64,000 nt of DNA from Heloderma charlesbogerti (taxonomy: Eukaryota; Chordata; Lepidosauria; Squamata; Helodermatidae): assembly GCA_026122225.1 (NCBI GenBank), contig JANEZZ010001871.1, positions 1,488,001-1,552,000 of the forward strand, written 5' to 3'. Numbering within the stretch: position 1 is the first letter of the stretch; every line of letters begins with the position of its first letter. Below the pieces are notes generated by a model. The model worked only from the letters and a program-made list of their open reading frames with translations. It made no database searches and was not told the DNA's origin. Of the stretch, positions 28,661 to 41,156 are shown piece by piece. Position numbers and translations under genes: made by a program.

Positions 28661-31620
28661 AGATTGTAGATAAAACAGTTGACAGAACTGTTCCTAGGTG
28701 TCATTGGGTACTCCATTACTTTCCTTTAGTGCTCATGTCCAAACAGCAGAAAAAAATATGAAGACCAATTTTTATCTGGAGTTTTGCTTATTATTATGGA
28801 AAGCTTTATAAATTTATATTTTTGTAATAAAAATGCAAAATAAAATGACTACAAAAATATCGCTCCTGTGGAAGCACAAGTGAGTTGCGAAGACAATTCT
28901 CCCTGAACTTATTGCCACATGAGGGAATGGTTCTCATGTCAGATATATATTGTATCTTTAATGAGGCTGTTTTGCCCTCCTTTTGTTCTAATGAAGTAGA
29001 AAATGGCTAATAAACAAAATGGTATTTTAAATGCAATCATTTGTATTCTTTACCATTAAATGATGCTCTTATTAAATTAAAATGCTGTAAATGTGTCCAA
29101 AGTGGATCTGTCAGGCTAACGTCCCACCTGTGTCTTTGTGTGCACAACAAAATCATATCAGTCCTTTGGCGATGAGAATGGGAAGGGCAAGTATATGCAA
29201 GATACTGCATAAGGCAGTCTGCAGAAACAGAAGTAGTCTGCCGGCAATAGGAAAGAATCAGGGACCTGAGTTAGCTGGCAAATTGAAATATATGGTTCAT
29301 CAATTTAAAAAAAAACAAACTGCTAAATTGAGTGACCCTATGATTCTGACTTTTGAGATGTCTCTTATTTGTCAGCCCGCCTTCTGTAGAAAGACCCTCT
29401 TGTGGTTTGAATTTTTGCTGCATTGTTTACTTATCTGTGGCTGCACTCCTACACTTCTTCTGAGTAGTCATGTATAGGATTGTACTGTGAGATGCACATT
29501 CTTGAAATTGCTTAAGATTCAAGAACACAGCCAAGCATCTATGACCTCCCAAGTTATATTCTACACACTCACCGTATAAAGAGAATTCTTTGATGTAATC
29601 CCAGTATTCTTCATTTTCCTTGGCCTTTAATCTCTACCCAGAACACTACATTGTTGGGTGAAACTCTGTAGGGTGGAGTGGAAGCTATTAACGTATGTAA
29701 GAGTCTAGTTTGTACTCCAGTGTTTTTCAGCTTTTCATGAGAGTGCAAGCAGTATTGTCTTTGGAATCTTCTGTTTGGACTGGTTTTATCTCAAACAACT
29801 AACCTAATCCAAAAGTGAAACTGTGTGATCTACCAAGGAGTACTTACATAATTGATCAAACATGATATTCAACATATTTACTACAATTAATATTATCCTA
29901 GTTGAGAATTTTGTCTGTATAAACCAGCTGTCAGCTCTGCCTTTTAGAAAGTGTTTTTATTCAGGAACACTGTGAATGATACCCATATTAATCTGGATAA
30001 TTGTGTGTGATACCCAAATTCGCCAGGTTCTAATTGAAGAGGCCTCCTTCTTTCCTTCCAAGTTTTTCCTGCTATATTTGCTGATACCAAATAGTTCATC
30101 ATGAATTCCTCGTGTTCATATTGTATATGGGCACAGAAATGTCCATTTGACTGTTAGTATATTTGGAATTTCATCCAGTGAGTTCTTTAACTCTGGCTAC
30201 TACCTGATAACAATATAGCCTAATCAGTAATCAAAAATGGCTTCTCCTAAGATTGTAGATTTGCAAGTCACTAGTTCTGAAAGACAAAATACCGAGCATT
30301 ATTTGGACAAAAGTAATTTCCACCCAATAAGAACATTGATAATAAGGTACTTCCGGGACCATAACTTCTTGATGAAAAAGGTCAAGAATTGCTGGCACTG
30401 ACCTTGCAAAACCTGAGGCTCTTGCTGGATGCCTAGGTGAAGAGATAAAATTAATTTAGAAATGGCCATCTTTAATCTCTCTTTTTACTTCTGAATGTGG
30501 TGTTCACTATTTGGAAATGGTACTATAAGTGAGGTTTCTGGCCACTCAGTTCTTTCTGTTCAGCTTTTTCCAGTGAAGAAATATCTCATTGACACTTTTC
30601 CTACTGTTCCAGGAGTTCATGGAATAATAGCCCTCAGCTTTGCAGCAGAAACTCCTCTGAAAGGAGAATTCCAGTGAGTCAAAATGGGTAAGACGCATAC
30701 TGCCAAAGATAAGCCTAAAATGGATGAGCGATCTGTTTTGCTCTCCTAATATTCATCTAGAACGGGGATGGGGAGTTTATAGCCCACGGGTCTAATCTGA
30801 CTTCCGAGGTTCCCCAGTCCGACCTGTGAAGCTCTCTGAACTCTGGGAGAGCTCCCCTTCAGTCACTCCGCCCACTTGCCTTTGTCTGGACTCTTGATCT
30901 TTAAAAAAATAATAAACATTGAACTGGTTGCCCGAAAATCTGATTTTTCCACACATTCTGGGTTCTGACCTCAGATAACCTTCCTTGGAAAGCAATTTTT
31001 CCTGAGCACTTCAGTCTTTTCAGGAGGTTAACAGTTTCATGGTATTGAGTGGTTCCAGCTTTTTGTCATTATAAAATGCCTTTGATGGTTTTGCCCTTCT
31101 GGCTGCCCACTTGTGTTCAACCTACTCCCAGCATTCCTTAGGTGACATTCCAGACACACACTTGCATCCATCCATAATGGCTGTTGGCATCTAAGTAGAC
31201 AGATCCCACAAAGCACTGCTCACGGTGTGCTTCCCCAGCAAGTGATACCCATTGTCTGTAATATGCTCTCTGGGACTTTGAGAATAGAATCCTACATGAA
31301 AGCAGTGCTCAAAAAATACAAGAGTATGTTGGTGTGGAATTAACTCGTTAAATTATAGAGAGAAATGTAATCTATTACTCCAGGGGTAGGCAATTTTGGA
31401 GGCTCATGAGCACATTTGGAAATTTGAGAAACTGTCCTGGGCACAACCATAAAAAGGCTGCCATGGGTGGACATGGCTAGTCAAAAAGGACAAGTAACTT
31501 GCCTAGAGATATTCATGGGAAACTTAAGATGGCAGCAGCTAGAGGCTCCTGCCACTTTGAAGCAATCCCAGCTGTCAGTTAAAAAAGTTTTCAAAATAAA
31601 AATTGGGAGAAGTAGGATGT
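28661..31620. other. Intergenic, no gene recognised
   Basis: Only small repeat pieces: an AATCCTATGCA-family fragment at about 29446-29492, and low-copy-looking sequence near 30765-30850 and 31380-31500 with GGGGATGGGGAG / CAGGGGTAGGCAA starts typical of MITE fragments. Open frames here have no recognisable domain. Confidence 0.5.
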
Positions 31621-31624
31621 CTCG

Positions 31625-32105
31625 GTGGGTACCAAGGATGCACATTTAACTCCTGTTCTGGAAGAGCTACAGTGGCTGCCAGTTTGCTACCAAGCCAGGT
31701 TCAATGTATTATTATTGATATCTAAAGCCCTAAACAACTTAGGATCAGGTTACCTGAAAGATTGTCTCCCTCTATATCGACCCGTTACACAACTGCTATC
31801 TTCAGGGGAGGCCTTTTTGCATGTGCCACACCCTGCAGAGTCCCATCTGGCAGCAACACAGCAACAGGCCTTCTATGTGGTGGCACCTTCCCTCTGGAAT
31901 GACATCCCCTCTGCGATATGCCAGGCACTGATGATCGTGTTCTTTTGATGATGACTAAAGACCTACTTGTTTACCCTGGCTTTTCCCAACTATTAACTTA
32001 TCTCAGTACGGTTATGCTTTTAATGATTATTGTTTTGTAATATGTTGTGAACCACTCTGGGGTTTTAAAAATGGAAAGTAGTATATAAATGTTCTAAAAT
32101 TAATA
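31625..32105 (+). mobile_element. L2-type LINE, C-terminal ORF2 and 3' UTR
   Basis: The frame 31625-31948 reads LTPVLEELQWLPVCYQARFN, LGSGYLKDCLPLYRP and VVAPSLWNDIPSAICQA, the L2-clade ORF2 C-terminus. A 3' UTR with GTGAACCACTCTGGGGTTTT and TATATAAATGTTCTAAA follows. It is more diverged than the copies at 1 and 55 kb and truncated. Confidence 0.85.
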
Positions 32106-32617
32106 ATATGAATGGGATAAACCCAGACTTGGCCTTCCCTAAACCAGGGAAGCATTATTAAAGCAAGTTATGCCATTTGCATCTATTTTACAGATTAATT
32201 TCCTATAGGTAATTGTGAGTTTTGTTAAGGTTTTTCAGTTTCGAGTTAGCAGAAGCCATGCTCCCTTGAATCCACACTGCATCTTCCGACAGGAGAGTAG
32301 AGTGAGACTTCTGATTTTTGGCTCAGCTGCTGTCTTTTATTGTAGATCCTTTACAGCCACATAAGATATAACCTACCTGCCAATTGTGTCAGCTAGGGCA
32401 AGCATTAGAGAGTAGAATCCACATTGCTCAGTCTAGTTCTTTGGTACAATTCAATTTTTTTTTGGTTAATAAAATTAACATTTTGGTTACACGTGTTCCG
32501 ATTGGGGTGGGAGGCAGTTCTGACAAATCTTATCTGACACCGTGCTAATGCCTTGGTCCTCTCGGGATAGTTACAGCAATGATGGTCACTACTTTTTCAG
32601 GGGAGCTGAAAGTCTAG

Positions 32618-32760
32618 AGCAGGGGTGGGCAACTTGTGGCCCTCCAGGTGTCTTGGCCAGCAACTCCTATCATTGCTCACCACTGGCAATTCTAGCTAGG
32701 ACTGATGGGAGTTGCAGGCCAATATGTCTGGAGGGCCACAAGCTGCCTCCTCTGGTCTAG
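32618..32760. repeat. Palindromic MITE, 'CCCCAACCTGG' family
   Basis: The left arm GCAGGGGTGGGCAACTTGTG pairs with the right arm CCACAAGCTGCCTCCTCTG; the centre holds GATGGGAGTTGCAGGCC. Confidence 0.75.
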
Positions 32761-33074
32761 GGACTGCAAGCTGGCAGTTGTGTAACTGTACCCTAGTTAG
32801 GTCTCTCCTTCATAGTATGTGTGTGCTGCTACTCTAACCCAATAAGATGCTGGCAGTTATTGATACTTTTGCGTGTGTTCGAGTGGATTCAATGCCAGGA
32901 ATAATCCTGGAGCAATTAGACACCTATCTAATCTGGTTTATTTAGTCACGTTATAGTGCCAAGGGAAGGAGAGTGGTAAGGACAATAAAAGATCCCAGGG
33001 ATGTCCCAGTTGGTAATAAACATATTCTACCAACTGATAACAGGTAACTGTCAAGTTGGTAACTGTGTTGATTG

Positions 33075-33350
33075 GCACCAGTTTAGACAGCTTTAAAAAG
33101 GGATTAGGCAGATTTATGGAGGATGAGGCTACCAATGCCTAATAGTCATGATGGATATATACTACTTCCAGGTTCAGAGGCAGCATGTCTCTGAATAACA
33201 GTTGCTGTGGAACATCAGTGCAAGAGGGCCATTGCCCTCATGTCCTGATCGTGGGCTTCCCAGAGTCATCTGTTTGGCCTCTGGGCAACAGGATGCTGGA
33301 CTGGATAGGCCTTAGGTCTGATCCAGCAGGGCACTCCCATGTTCTTAACT
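33075..33350 (+). mobile_element. CR1 LINE 3' end
   Basis: The decayed block CAGCTTTAAAAAGGGATTAG then ATAGTCATGATGGATATATA, ending GTCTGATCCAGCAGGGCACT and CATGTTCTTAA, matches the CR1 3' UTR seen at 18.4 kb. Confidence 0.85.
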
Positions 33351-33419
33351 TGTAGAATGCTCTGTAAAAATAACCCTCCACAAGACCTGACCATTGCTTG
33401 CATACACGTTCAAAGAGAT

Positions 33420-33540
33420 AGGTCAGCCTTCCCCAACCTGGTGACCTCCAGATGTGATGGATCCCCATACTGGTTGGGGATGATGGGAGTTGTAACCCAA
33501 CACATCAGGGGGGCCCTCCAGAATGGGGAAGGCTGAGATA
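33420..33540. repeat. Palindromic MITE, 'CCCCAACCTGG' family
   Basis: The left arm GGTCAGCCTTCCCCAACCTG pairs with the right arm CCAGAATGGGGAAGGCTGA; the centre holds GATGGGAGTTGTAACCC. Confidence 0.75.
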
Positions 33541-34231
33541 GGCCATGCACTGTTTCTGGCCTTTAAAAGGACGCTCCAAAGCTAGAGTAGCTATCAAGAA
33601 TGCTTCTTGGCCTGTATTTGATGGTGCTGGTTTTCTTGATTTACAATCAACACCATTGCAGGAGAGGAGGCACTGTTTTTCTTGAGGGCTTAAGCAATTG
33701 AGTGTGTTCATAGATGAAAGCCTGCATCTTGAATTGTACCTCCGCAGCTACAGGTATTGGAGCACAAATACAATTTACACCTAGCAAACCATTCCTGCTG
33801 GGAGGCATCTATTGTGTTCTGTGCCAGCTGCCACCTCCAAGCAGTCAATCGAGGGGAAACACTGTTTCTGCACTGGGTCTATGAATGGTCTGTGCAGTCA
33901 AACAGTCTTCAAACCCATGGATTCAATTGTCTGAAGAACTTGTGAGGAGGCTTTTCGTGATTGCAGTAATATCAGCTTTCAGGGCTACAGAACGTGAAGC
34001 CTTCTTCCCCAGTGAATGGAGTATGTCTATTTTCATCAAGGTGGGCATTCTGCATACAGATTAGTCCTCGGTGCTAAAAGTGAATAAGCTAGTCAATGTG
34101 GCTCAGGAAGTGATTCTCCTTTCTTTCTCTTCCAACACCATGGGAGGATTTTACGTTCAAAGTGAGCCTAAAATTAATGTTAAAAGAAATGAAATAACTC
34201 CTACGGGGAGAGAGAAAAAAGAATAAAGGGT

Positions 34232-34371
34232 GTGATCCTATCCATGTTTAGACAGACAAAAGTCCTACAACTCCCAGCATGCCCCAGCCAGCATGGCTGG
34301 CTGGCTGGCTGGCTGTGGCATGCTGGGAGTTGTAGGACTTTTTTCTGTCTAAACTTGCATAGGGTTGTGCC
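34232..34371. repeat. Perfect-stem hairpin around a CTGG microsatellite
   Basis: The arm TTTAGACAGACAAAAGTCCT, ACAACTCCCAGCATGCC pairs with GGCATGCTGGGAGTTGTAGG, ACTTTTTTCTGTCTAAA. The loop holds TGGCTGGCTGGCTGGCTGGC. Stem length is about 48 bp with few mismatches. Confidence 0.8.
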
Positions 34372-34782
34372 TTAAATGTAGCTTTTGGTGATCATTTCAG
34401 GCCATTACGACAGAATTTTAGTTAGAAATTAGGTTAACTTCTGTTGTTTGGGCTAGAGGTTCCAGGACAAACAATACACTCCTGGTAGCAAGCTGCCAGA
34501 TGCATATCCCTTGTAGGGGGCTGGCAGGGAGCAATTACCCTCCTAAAGTAATCAGCAGAGTTGCCACAATGGCAACCACCAACTCTTCCACCAAGCTTTT
34601 TAAAAATACCATAATTTTAATCTGGTACTCTAATCTTTTTATCCTTTTACTGTATTATTGCTTGTGTTCACCGCTCCGAAATGTGTTCTAGATATGGATC
34701 GGTATACAAATATTGTAAAAACAATATTTCCAGGGTTTGCATCCTTCCACACAACTGTTCTTGCTTATCTCCATTGGCACTC

Positions 34783-34861
34783 CATTTAATAGCCATGTTG
34801 GCTGGGGTGGATGGGTGTTTTAGTTCAACACATCTGGAGGGCACCATGTTGGGAAAGGATG
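34783..34861. repeat. MITE fragment, 'CCCCAACCTGG' family
   Basis: Only the right half is clear: CACATCTGGAGGGCACCATG, TTGGGAAAGG. Confidence 0.6.
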
Positions 34862-35647
34862 AGATTGTAATTTCTATGATACAATAACCAATTTACCTCT
34901 GCATTTTGGAATGGGTTTATATACTTCCTTATAAACATAGCTTTACATTGTACAACACTGGTAGTCAGCCAGGAAGGAAACAATATAATTGGCAGCGGTA
35001 GGGTTTGTTCATTTGTTTGTTTTGAGTCAAAACTAAGTTTGGTGGTAGAAGACCTAATTATACATTGCAGGTGTTCGTAATCAGTTCAATAGGACAACAT
35101 TCAACTATCAATGTTTCAGTTACAAAGATTCTAATTAAATGTAATTAAATAATGTTGAGTTTACAAACAGCTGACTATAAGCAATTATCTTTTAGTAGCT
35201 TATAGGTTGTACATCATCAAGTATTTATCATTTGAAAATTGCTCCCCAAGTGACTAAACTACCTTTTTATTTACAATAAAGCACCAGTATCAGGCCAAGT
35301 ATCTTCAGAGTTAATCAAGTTTGTAGAACTTGCAAATTGGAATATTGAAATAGATGAATCCAGAAAGCATGAAAATTGATGTTTAGTAACCTAGAAAATG
35401 CAGTGAAGCTAATTATCGTGTAATTGATTAAGCTCTTTTTTGAAAGCTGTAAATTGGTTGCTGGTTACTTAAGAGGATGGAATCCCATTCTAAATTTGAC
35501 AGTAGATAGCAGTGATCAACAGTTTGAGACAGTTTTATAACACTGATCAAATAGTACTTTAAACTGCTTGTCATTCTAAATGTGAAGATAAATAATTGAA
35601 CTGAAAGGAGGGGTTGCCTCCTTTTAAAATGTAGTGGGAGTGTAGAC

Positions 35648-35716
35648 CTTTGAATCATAGAATCATAGAATAGTAGGGTTGGAAGGGGCCTATAAGACCA
35701 TCGAGTCCAACCCCTT
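35648..35716 (-). mobile_element. CR1 LINE 3' terminus, antisense
   Basis: The repeated ATCATAGA units and AGTAGGGTTGGAAGGGGCCT, AAGACCATCGAGTCCAACCC are the reverse complement of the CR1 3' end. Confidence 0.85.
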
Positions 35717-35739
35717 TGGACTTGGTAAGAACACACACT

Positions 35740-35942
35740 GTACATTTCTTTATTACATTTCATTTTAACCCAGCTGTTTCTCTAGGAGTGGCCCTCTCCT
35801 TTTATCTTCACAATAACCCCATGAGGCATGGATAGGCTGAGAGAGCGTGGCAGCCCAAAGTCACCCAGTGAGTTTCATAGGTCTTCCAGAAATTTAATCT
35901 GGGTCTCCCTGGTTTAAGTCTGAAATTCTGTCCACTAAATGG
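35740..35942 (-). mobile_element. tRNA-type SINE, antisense
   Basis: Contains TTATCTTCACAATAACCCCA, GAGGCATGGATAGGCTGAGA and AAAGTCACCCAGTGAGTTTC, as in the better copy at 59.5 kb. The tRNA-like head at the right end is decayed. Confidence 0.65.
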
Positions 35943-35989
35943 GACCACACTATTTTGTTAAACAGAGTAGCCATGACAGTTTATACCAG

Positions 35990-36790
35990 GGTTTCAGAAC
36001 TTCAGGCTTCGGCACCAAATCCAGCCTGGCTGGGGCCTCATTCTGGCCACGCCCCCATCTTCTAGTAGGGTTGTCGGAAGAATCCATCTGGAGAGTAAAG
36101 TTTGCTGAGCTTTCAGCAGCTTGGCCCTGTGGACTCCAGTTGCTTACCATGAGGTGGCCTGACTCAATCTGTTTTGAGTTGGTCCCGCTCGCAGAGTTTT
36201 GGTTGTGTTCTCTTAAATCACTGTTTAAATTGCACCCACAATTTGCATACTTTACACAAATCTCAGCCATAATTTGCTTAATTTGCCCAAATTACAGACA
36301 CAATTTGTGTAAATTTATGCATATTATGTCTGAGATTAGTGTAAATTATGTAAATTGTGGGTGCAATTTGGGTAAATGGTGATTTAAGGGGGGGAAACCC
36401 AAGAAAATTGCCAGATTTCAGGAAAGCCTGCAGCTTGGCTCACAAATGCAAGCCAGTCTGGGGGCTCCGGGGAAATCCAGTGAGCCCCAAAAGGGCGGGA
36501 TTTCCCCATGATGGCCATCCCCATCCTGTAGCCCCACCCTTTTCCCCAGTCATGGATCCTTTGGTGGTTTCCCAGCCTTTGTGCAGTTTTTCCCCCATTC
36601 TAAAAGTTTAAATTGCTCCTTCTAAGGCTTAGTTACTGGGCAGGAAGAGCTTTAAGCTAACATATGCTGGTATTTGGGACCCCTCCCCTTTTGCATTCAG
36701 CCCCGCCCACTACTGGAATGCGGCCCCTGAGAGCTTCTCCTAAATGGAATTTGGCCCTTTTAAGCATTGAATGCTATGTAAGCTACACTA
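35990..36790. repeat. Diverged dispersed repeat shared with 61.0 kb
   Basis: The second half (36570-36770: AGCCTTTGTGCAGTTTTTCC, AGAGCTTTAAGCTAACATAT, CCCCTGAGAGCTTCTCC) matches 61140-61340. The middle (36225-36400) has several imperfect CAATTTGC/AAATTATG units of about 20-30 bp. The flanks TTCAGGCTTCGGCACC and GGAATTTGGCCC fit MITE ends. Confidence 0.55.
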
Positions 36791-37870
36791 TCCAGTGATG
36801 AGGCAGGATATAAATATATAGGCCTGGGATCCAAATATGTGTGCATGAGTGAAAAGTACTTCCCTGCAAGTGTTGCGGGGCTGCAGGTTTTCCTGACACC
36901 TGCGGTCGCTCATTCCACATCAAATGGCAGTTTGGAAGGTTCTGTGATCTTCTGGAGCAATGTCAAGGAGTGCAAGGAGCTGAAATGAGAATGCCCCCCC
37001 CCCCAAAAGCCCTGATGTGCACGTGGAACAATGAGCATGGTCCTTCAGATTTTGACCATAACATTTTTTGGGGAAAACTCATTGGCATCTATCAGGAGAA
37101 GCAAAGGGAAATTGTAACTTGAGATAATTGAACATACAGAACAAACAAAGTGATACAAGTCAGGGTTAAATGGGGGTTTATGCACTGCAGTAGTTCATTC
37201 TTCAACTTGTAACTAATGTTGCTGATCAATACATGTAGGCGCATGTATGGGTAAAGGGAATCTCCAGCTGCAAACCTAAGCACCCTGACTTGGGAATATG
37301 TGCCACTGAACTCAGTGGGGCTTCTGAGGGGTTCATCACACGGAGCTTTTATCCTGCTATTGAGATGGCTCTCTCATGGAAGTTTGTGGGCTCTTTAGAT
37401 GATGCTGTTACCCTCCAGGGTGTGTCCCGCAATTTCCCCCAGCCTATCCCGTGTTTCCCCCAAACACAATAAATGTGGTATTTTTTCCAGCCCGCGGAAT
37501 AGGAGCGCCATGACCTCCCTGTGAAATTCTCCAATAGTGGGAAGAAACCGCTCTATCCGCCCGCTGTGGGCGTTTGTTGTCAGTTGCTGGGGGCACGCAC
37601 GGTCAGGATGACAAAGGCATTGAGGATGGGAGCTGGGCGTGCGGGAGCAGATTTGACAGGCACAAGGGCAAGAATCGCCTGTTGACTGCAACTCCTGCCT
37701 CCGCTCAAGTCTTCCTGAGGAAGGACTTTCCTCGATTCCCAGGTGTCTGCCATGTAAATGCTTGAGCACATTTCTCAGTTGAAGGGAGAAGAGGGTAAAA
37801 TCTCTCCCTGCAATGAAGGAAGACACATCTGATTCCCCCACCCCATCAAGCTCAGAAGCAATGTCCTTTG
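36791..37870. other. Intergenic, no gene recognised
   Basis: One AATCCTATGCA-family fragment lies near 37276-37325 (CTGAACTCAGTGGGGCTTCT). The open frames on the minus strand at 37395-37841 have no domain that I know. Confidence 0.45.
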
Positions 37871-37877
37871 TTGATTC

Positions 37878-38080
37878 AGAGCACCCTATTAAGTTCAGTG
37901 GGGCTTACTCCCAAGTAAGTGTGCTGAGGGTTGCAGACTTACAGGGCAATCTTATGTCCACTCAGAAGTAAGACCCATTGAGTTCAGTGTGGCTTACTCT
38001 CACATAAGTGTGCCAAGGGTTGTGGACTTACGGCATAATCTTACATTTTATGTCTACTCAGAAGTAAGTCAGAGGTTTCC
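37878..38080. repeat. Tandem copies of the AATCCTATGCA-family repeat
   Basis: Two to three units follow each other: TTCAGTGGGGCTTACTCCCA, then TTCAGTGTGGCTTACTCTCA, each followed by a GTGTGC(T/C)(G/A)AGGGTTG block and a TCAGAAGTAAG block. Confidence 0.7.
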
Positions 38081-38699
38081 TGGGGGCTGTGAGAAAACAG
38101 TACAGCCAAAGTTAAGCTATGAAAACAAGACTTCCCTCCTCCTTTGCACACATGCCAGGGAGGGAACTACCTCCGTGCAAACCACATGGCTGCTGTGTAA
38201 AGGAGCCCATCCTAATCCCACAAAGAAACTGAAAGCAGGAAGCTCCGGAAAGGATGTGGGTTTTTGAGGGTTTTTTGCTTAATGTAGAAATACCTTGAGT
38301 GTTCGTCAGGGGCAGTTCTATTAAGCGGGCTCTCCGGGTGCCACTCAGACACCAGCACACTCCCTCCCCTCCCTGTAATTAAAAAGAAGACAAATCTTTG
38401 CCCTGTCACCGCTGGCTTCTCCGATTGCAGAAGCTGGCTGCTGCACTGCCCTGCTTGGACGAGCTCCTGGCCTGTCATCGCAGCATTATTTCAGGGCTGC
38501 GCTCTGGCATGCACACACAGGGCCTTTCCCCTGGGGAAAGGGGTTTGATGTTTCCTGGCAGTAGGGCACACCTGCTGCCTTAGGGCATATTTTTTTTAAA
38601 AATTCAAAATTGGCTCAGTGCAGGCTCCTAGCCTGAGCTAGTCAGTCAGAGAAGCCCACTTCCCTTCACAAGGAAGAGGGGATCTTTATGCGATGGGGT

Positions 38700-39135
38700 T
38701 GTTGCCCATTAGGGCACTGCTGGCTGGCTCATTGGCAGGTTTGGCTCAGCCAATCATTAAACTCGAAAGTAGTGGCTAGCAGGAAGTGGGTCTTTTCTGC
38801 TGTGGCACCCTGGCTGTGGAATGAGCTCCCTAGAGAGATTCGCCTGGCACCTATGTGGTACACCTTTTGGTGTCAGGTGAAGACCTTTTTATTTTCCCAC
38901 CATTTTAGCACTCTAGTCTTTTAGCTTTGGTGTTTTAAATATGTATTTCAAACCTCTGCATTGCTGCTAGGTTTCATTCTGGTTGTACTTTTATATTGCA
39001 ATTCTAAGCTTTCATATTTTATATTGTTTTATGCTGTGCTTTGTGGTTTTAATTTTTGTGAACCTCCCAGAGAGCTTCAGCTATTGGGTGGTATAGAAAT
39101 GAAGTAAGTAACTAAGTAACTAAGTAAGTAAGTAA
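38700..39135 (+). mobile_element. L2-type LINE 3' end
   Basis: The decayed ORF2 C-terminus at 38688-38924 includes VVASRKWVFSAVAPWLWNEL and PREIRLAP. The 3' UTR with CTCCCAGAGAGCTTCAGCTA, TTGGGTGGTATAGAAATGAA then runs into a TAAG-type tail. The same tail wording ends the 5S SINE at 9.3 kb. Confidence 0.8.
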
Positions 39136-39175
39136 GTAAAGAGAAAGAAAGGAAGGAAGGAAGGAAGGAAGAAAG
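39100..39175. repeat. TAAG and GGAA microsatellites
   Basis: TAAG/TAAC units followed by GAAAGAAAGGAAGGAAGGAA. They grow out of the LINE tail. Confidence 0.8.
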
Positions 39176-39514
39176 AGCGGGGGGCGGGAAGAGAGAGATG
39201 AGTGAGAGAGTGTGCACACATGCGTGTGCTTGTTTGCTTGCTAGCTAGCTGTTTCTCCTGTTTACTTTGAGGAGGTATGTAAACATCTTTAAATAGGGTA
39301 GGGGAAAGCTGAGGGTATATAATTCTTCATTATCATAATCTTCATTATTATTGCTCTCCCACACCCATTTCTTTAAATCTTGAAGAAGTGCACTATGCCA
39401 CAAATTGCTTTCGCTGTGTTTTTACATCCTCTGGAGATATTGTTGTGTGTGTGAGAGAGAGAAAGAGAAAGAGAAAGAGGGGCAGGTAGGGATTGATGGG
39501 ATATGTAGAGCAAG

Positions 39515-39592
39515 CAAGTCTACTCAGAAGTAAGTCTCACTGAATTCAATGGGACTTACTGCTATGTAAGCCTGCATAGGATTGAAGCCCTA
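39515..39592. repeat. Short dispersed palindromic repeat (AATCCTATGCA family)
   Basis: CTACTCAGAAGTAAGTCTCA, TTCAATGGGACTTACTGCTA and TGCATAGGATTGAAGCC. Confidence 0.7.
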
Positions 39593-40204
39593 AGGAGAGG
39601 GGACTGATGTTTCTGAGTGTGTGAATGCCTTGGGGGCGCGGGGTATGTGTGTGCTTTTGTGTGGGCTGTGTTGTCTTATTCCCTCCCCCCTTCCCCCGTT
39701 TGCACACACTTGGCACTCATGATTTCAAAGACAGTATATTCAGTTTCCTTCTCTATGCAGTGGAGGTCGTGTTTGAATGAAAAATGTAGTTCCGAAGGAG
39801 TGCTTTTGTGTGGATTATTCTTACTATTGCTGTTACAACATGGAAAAAGATAGACTTCGGTTGTTCTGAGAACTTGCTGCTGTATCCAACTATGGTTACA
39901 TTAGCACTGCAAAGTAGCCCATGGTGGTTAAACCTATATTGTTGGGAAGGAGAGTAATGGATGACATCACTGCAGTGTAGTCCAGAGTTGTTAGCTAGTC
40001 TGCTAGTGGGTTGTTGGTTTTTTATTTAGTGAAATGCAGCCAGGGTGGGGTTGGGGGGAAGAGGTCTGTGAAGTGTTTTCATTAAATGCTTTTCATTAAA
40101 GATACTTACTTGCATTTCCTTCATTAAATACTTTCTGCATGTAATTTCCTTCTGACTTCACTGTTTATAAGCCTGCCCTCACAACCATTTGTTGTTCAGT
40201 CGTT

Positions 40205-41150
40205 AAGTCATGTCCGACTCTTTGTGACCCCATGGACCATAGCACGCCAGGCCTTCCTGTCCTCTGCTCTCTCCCAGAGTGTGCTCAAGTTCATATTAAT
40301 TGTATCAGTGATGCAATCTAGCCATCTCATCCTCTGCTGTCCCCTTCTCTTTTTGCCTTCAATCTTTCCTAGCATCAGGGTCTTTTCCAGTGAGCTTTCT
40401 CTTTGCATTAGGTGGCCAAAATATTTGAGCTTCAGCTTCAGTATCTGTCCTTCCAATGAGCAGTCAGGGTTGATTTCCTTTAGGATGGACTGATTTGACC
40501 TCCTTGCAGTCCAGGGGACTCATAAGAGTCTTCTCCAGCACCACAGTTTGAAAGCATCGATTCTTCGGCGCTCAGCCTTCCTTATAGTCCAGCTCTCACA
40601 GCCATACGTTGCTACTGGGAAAACCATAGCTTTGATTATACGAACCGTTGTCGGCAAGGTGATGTCTCTGCTTCTTACTATGCTGTCTAGGTGTGCCATA
40701 GCTTTCCTCCCAAGGAGCAAGCGTCTTTTAATTTCATGGCTACAGTCACCATCTGCGGTGATCTTGGAGCCCAAGAAAGTAAAATCTGTCACTGCTTCCA
40801 TTTCTTCCCCTTCTATATGCCAGGAAGTGACAGGGCCAGATGCCATGATCTTAGTTTTTTAATGCTGAGTTTCAAACCAGCTTTTGCACTCTCCACTTTC
40901 ACCCTCAACAAGAGGCTGTTTAGATCCTCTTCGCTTTCTGCCATTAGGGTGGTATCGTCCGCGTATCTGGGGTTGTTGATAATTCTCCCGGCAATCTTAA
41001 TTCCAACCTGTGATTCATCCAACCCAGCGTTTCTCATGATGTACTCTGCATATAAATTAAATACGCAGGGTGACAATATACAGCCTTGTCATACTCCTTT
41101 CCCAATTTTGAACCAATCGGTTGTTCCATGTCCAGTTCTTACTGTTGTTT
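40205..41150 (-). pseudogene. BovB reverse transcriptase palm and C-terminus, broken
   Basis: Resumes after the MITE with TVRTGHGTTDWFKIGKGV, then SPCVFNLYAEYIMRNAGLDE, the catalytic YADD (40954-40965), DFTFLGSKITADGDCSHEIK, TYGCESWTIRKAERRRIDAF and the final LKYFGHLMQRESSLEKTLML to MVHGVTKSRT. At least two frameshifts separate the blocks. Confidence 0.9.
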
Positions 41151-41156
41151 CTTGAC
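41149..41156. repeat. 8-bp target duplication (TTCTTGAC), left copy
   Basis: Matches TTCTTGGC at 42070-42077 with one difference. Removing the MITE plus one copy restores continuous BovB sequence. Confidence 0.85.

Noticed and set aside
26000..31600. A possible second host gene downstream of SLC22A15
   Set aside because: I looked for conserved exon-like blocks with splice sites on both strands and found none; open frames are short and repeat-related.
35648..35690. Short direct repeats of ATCATAGA that resemble an array
   Set aside because: This is the normal 3' terminal repeat of CR1 LINEs, not a CRISPR array; there are no spacers.
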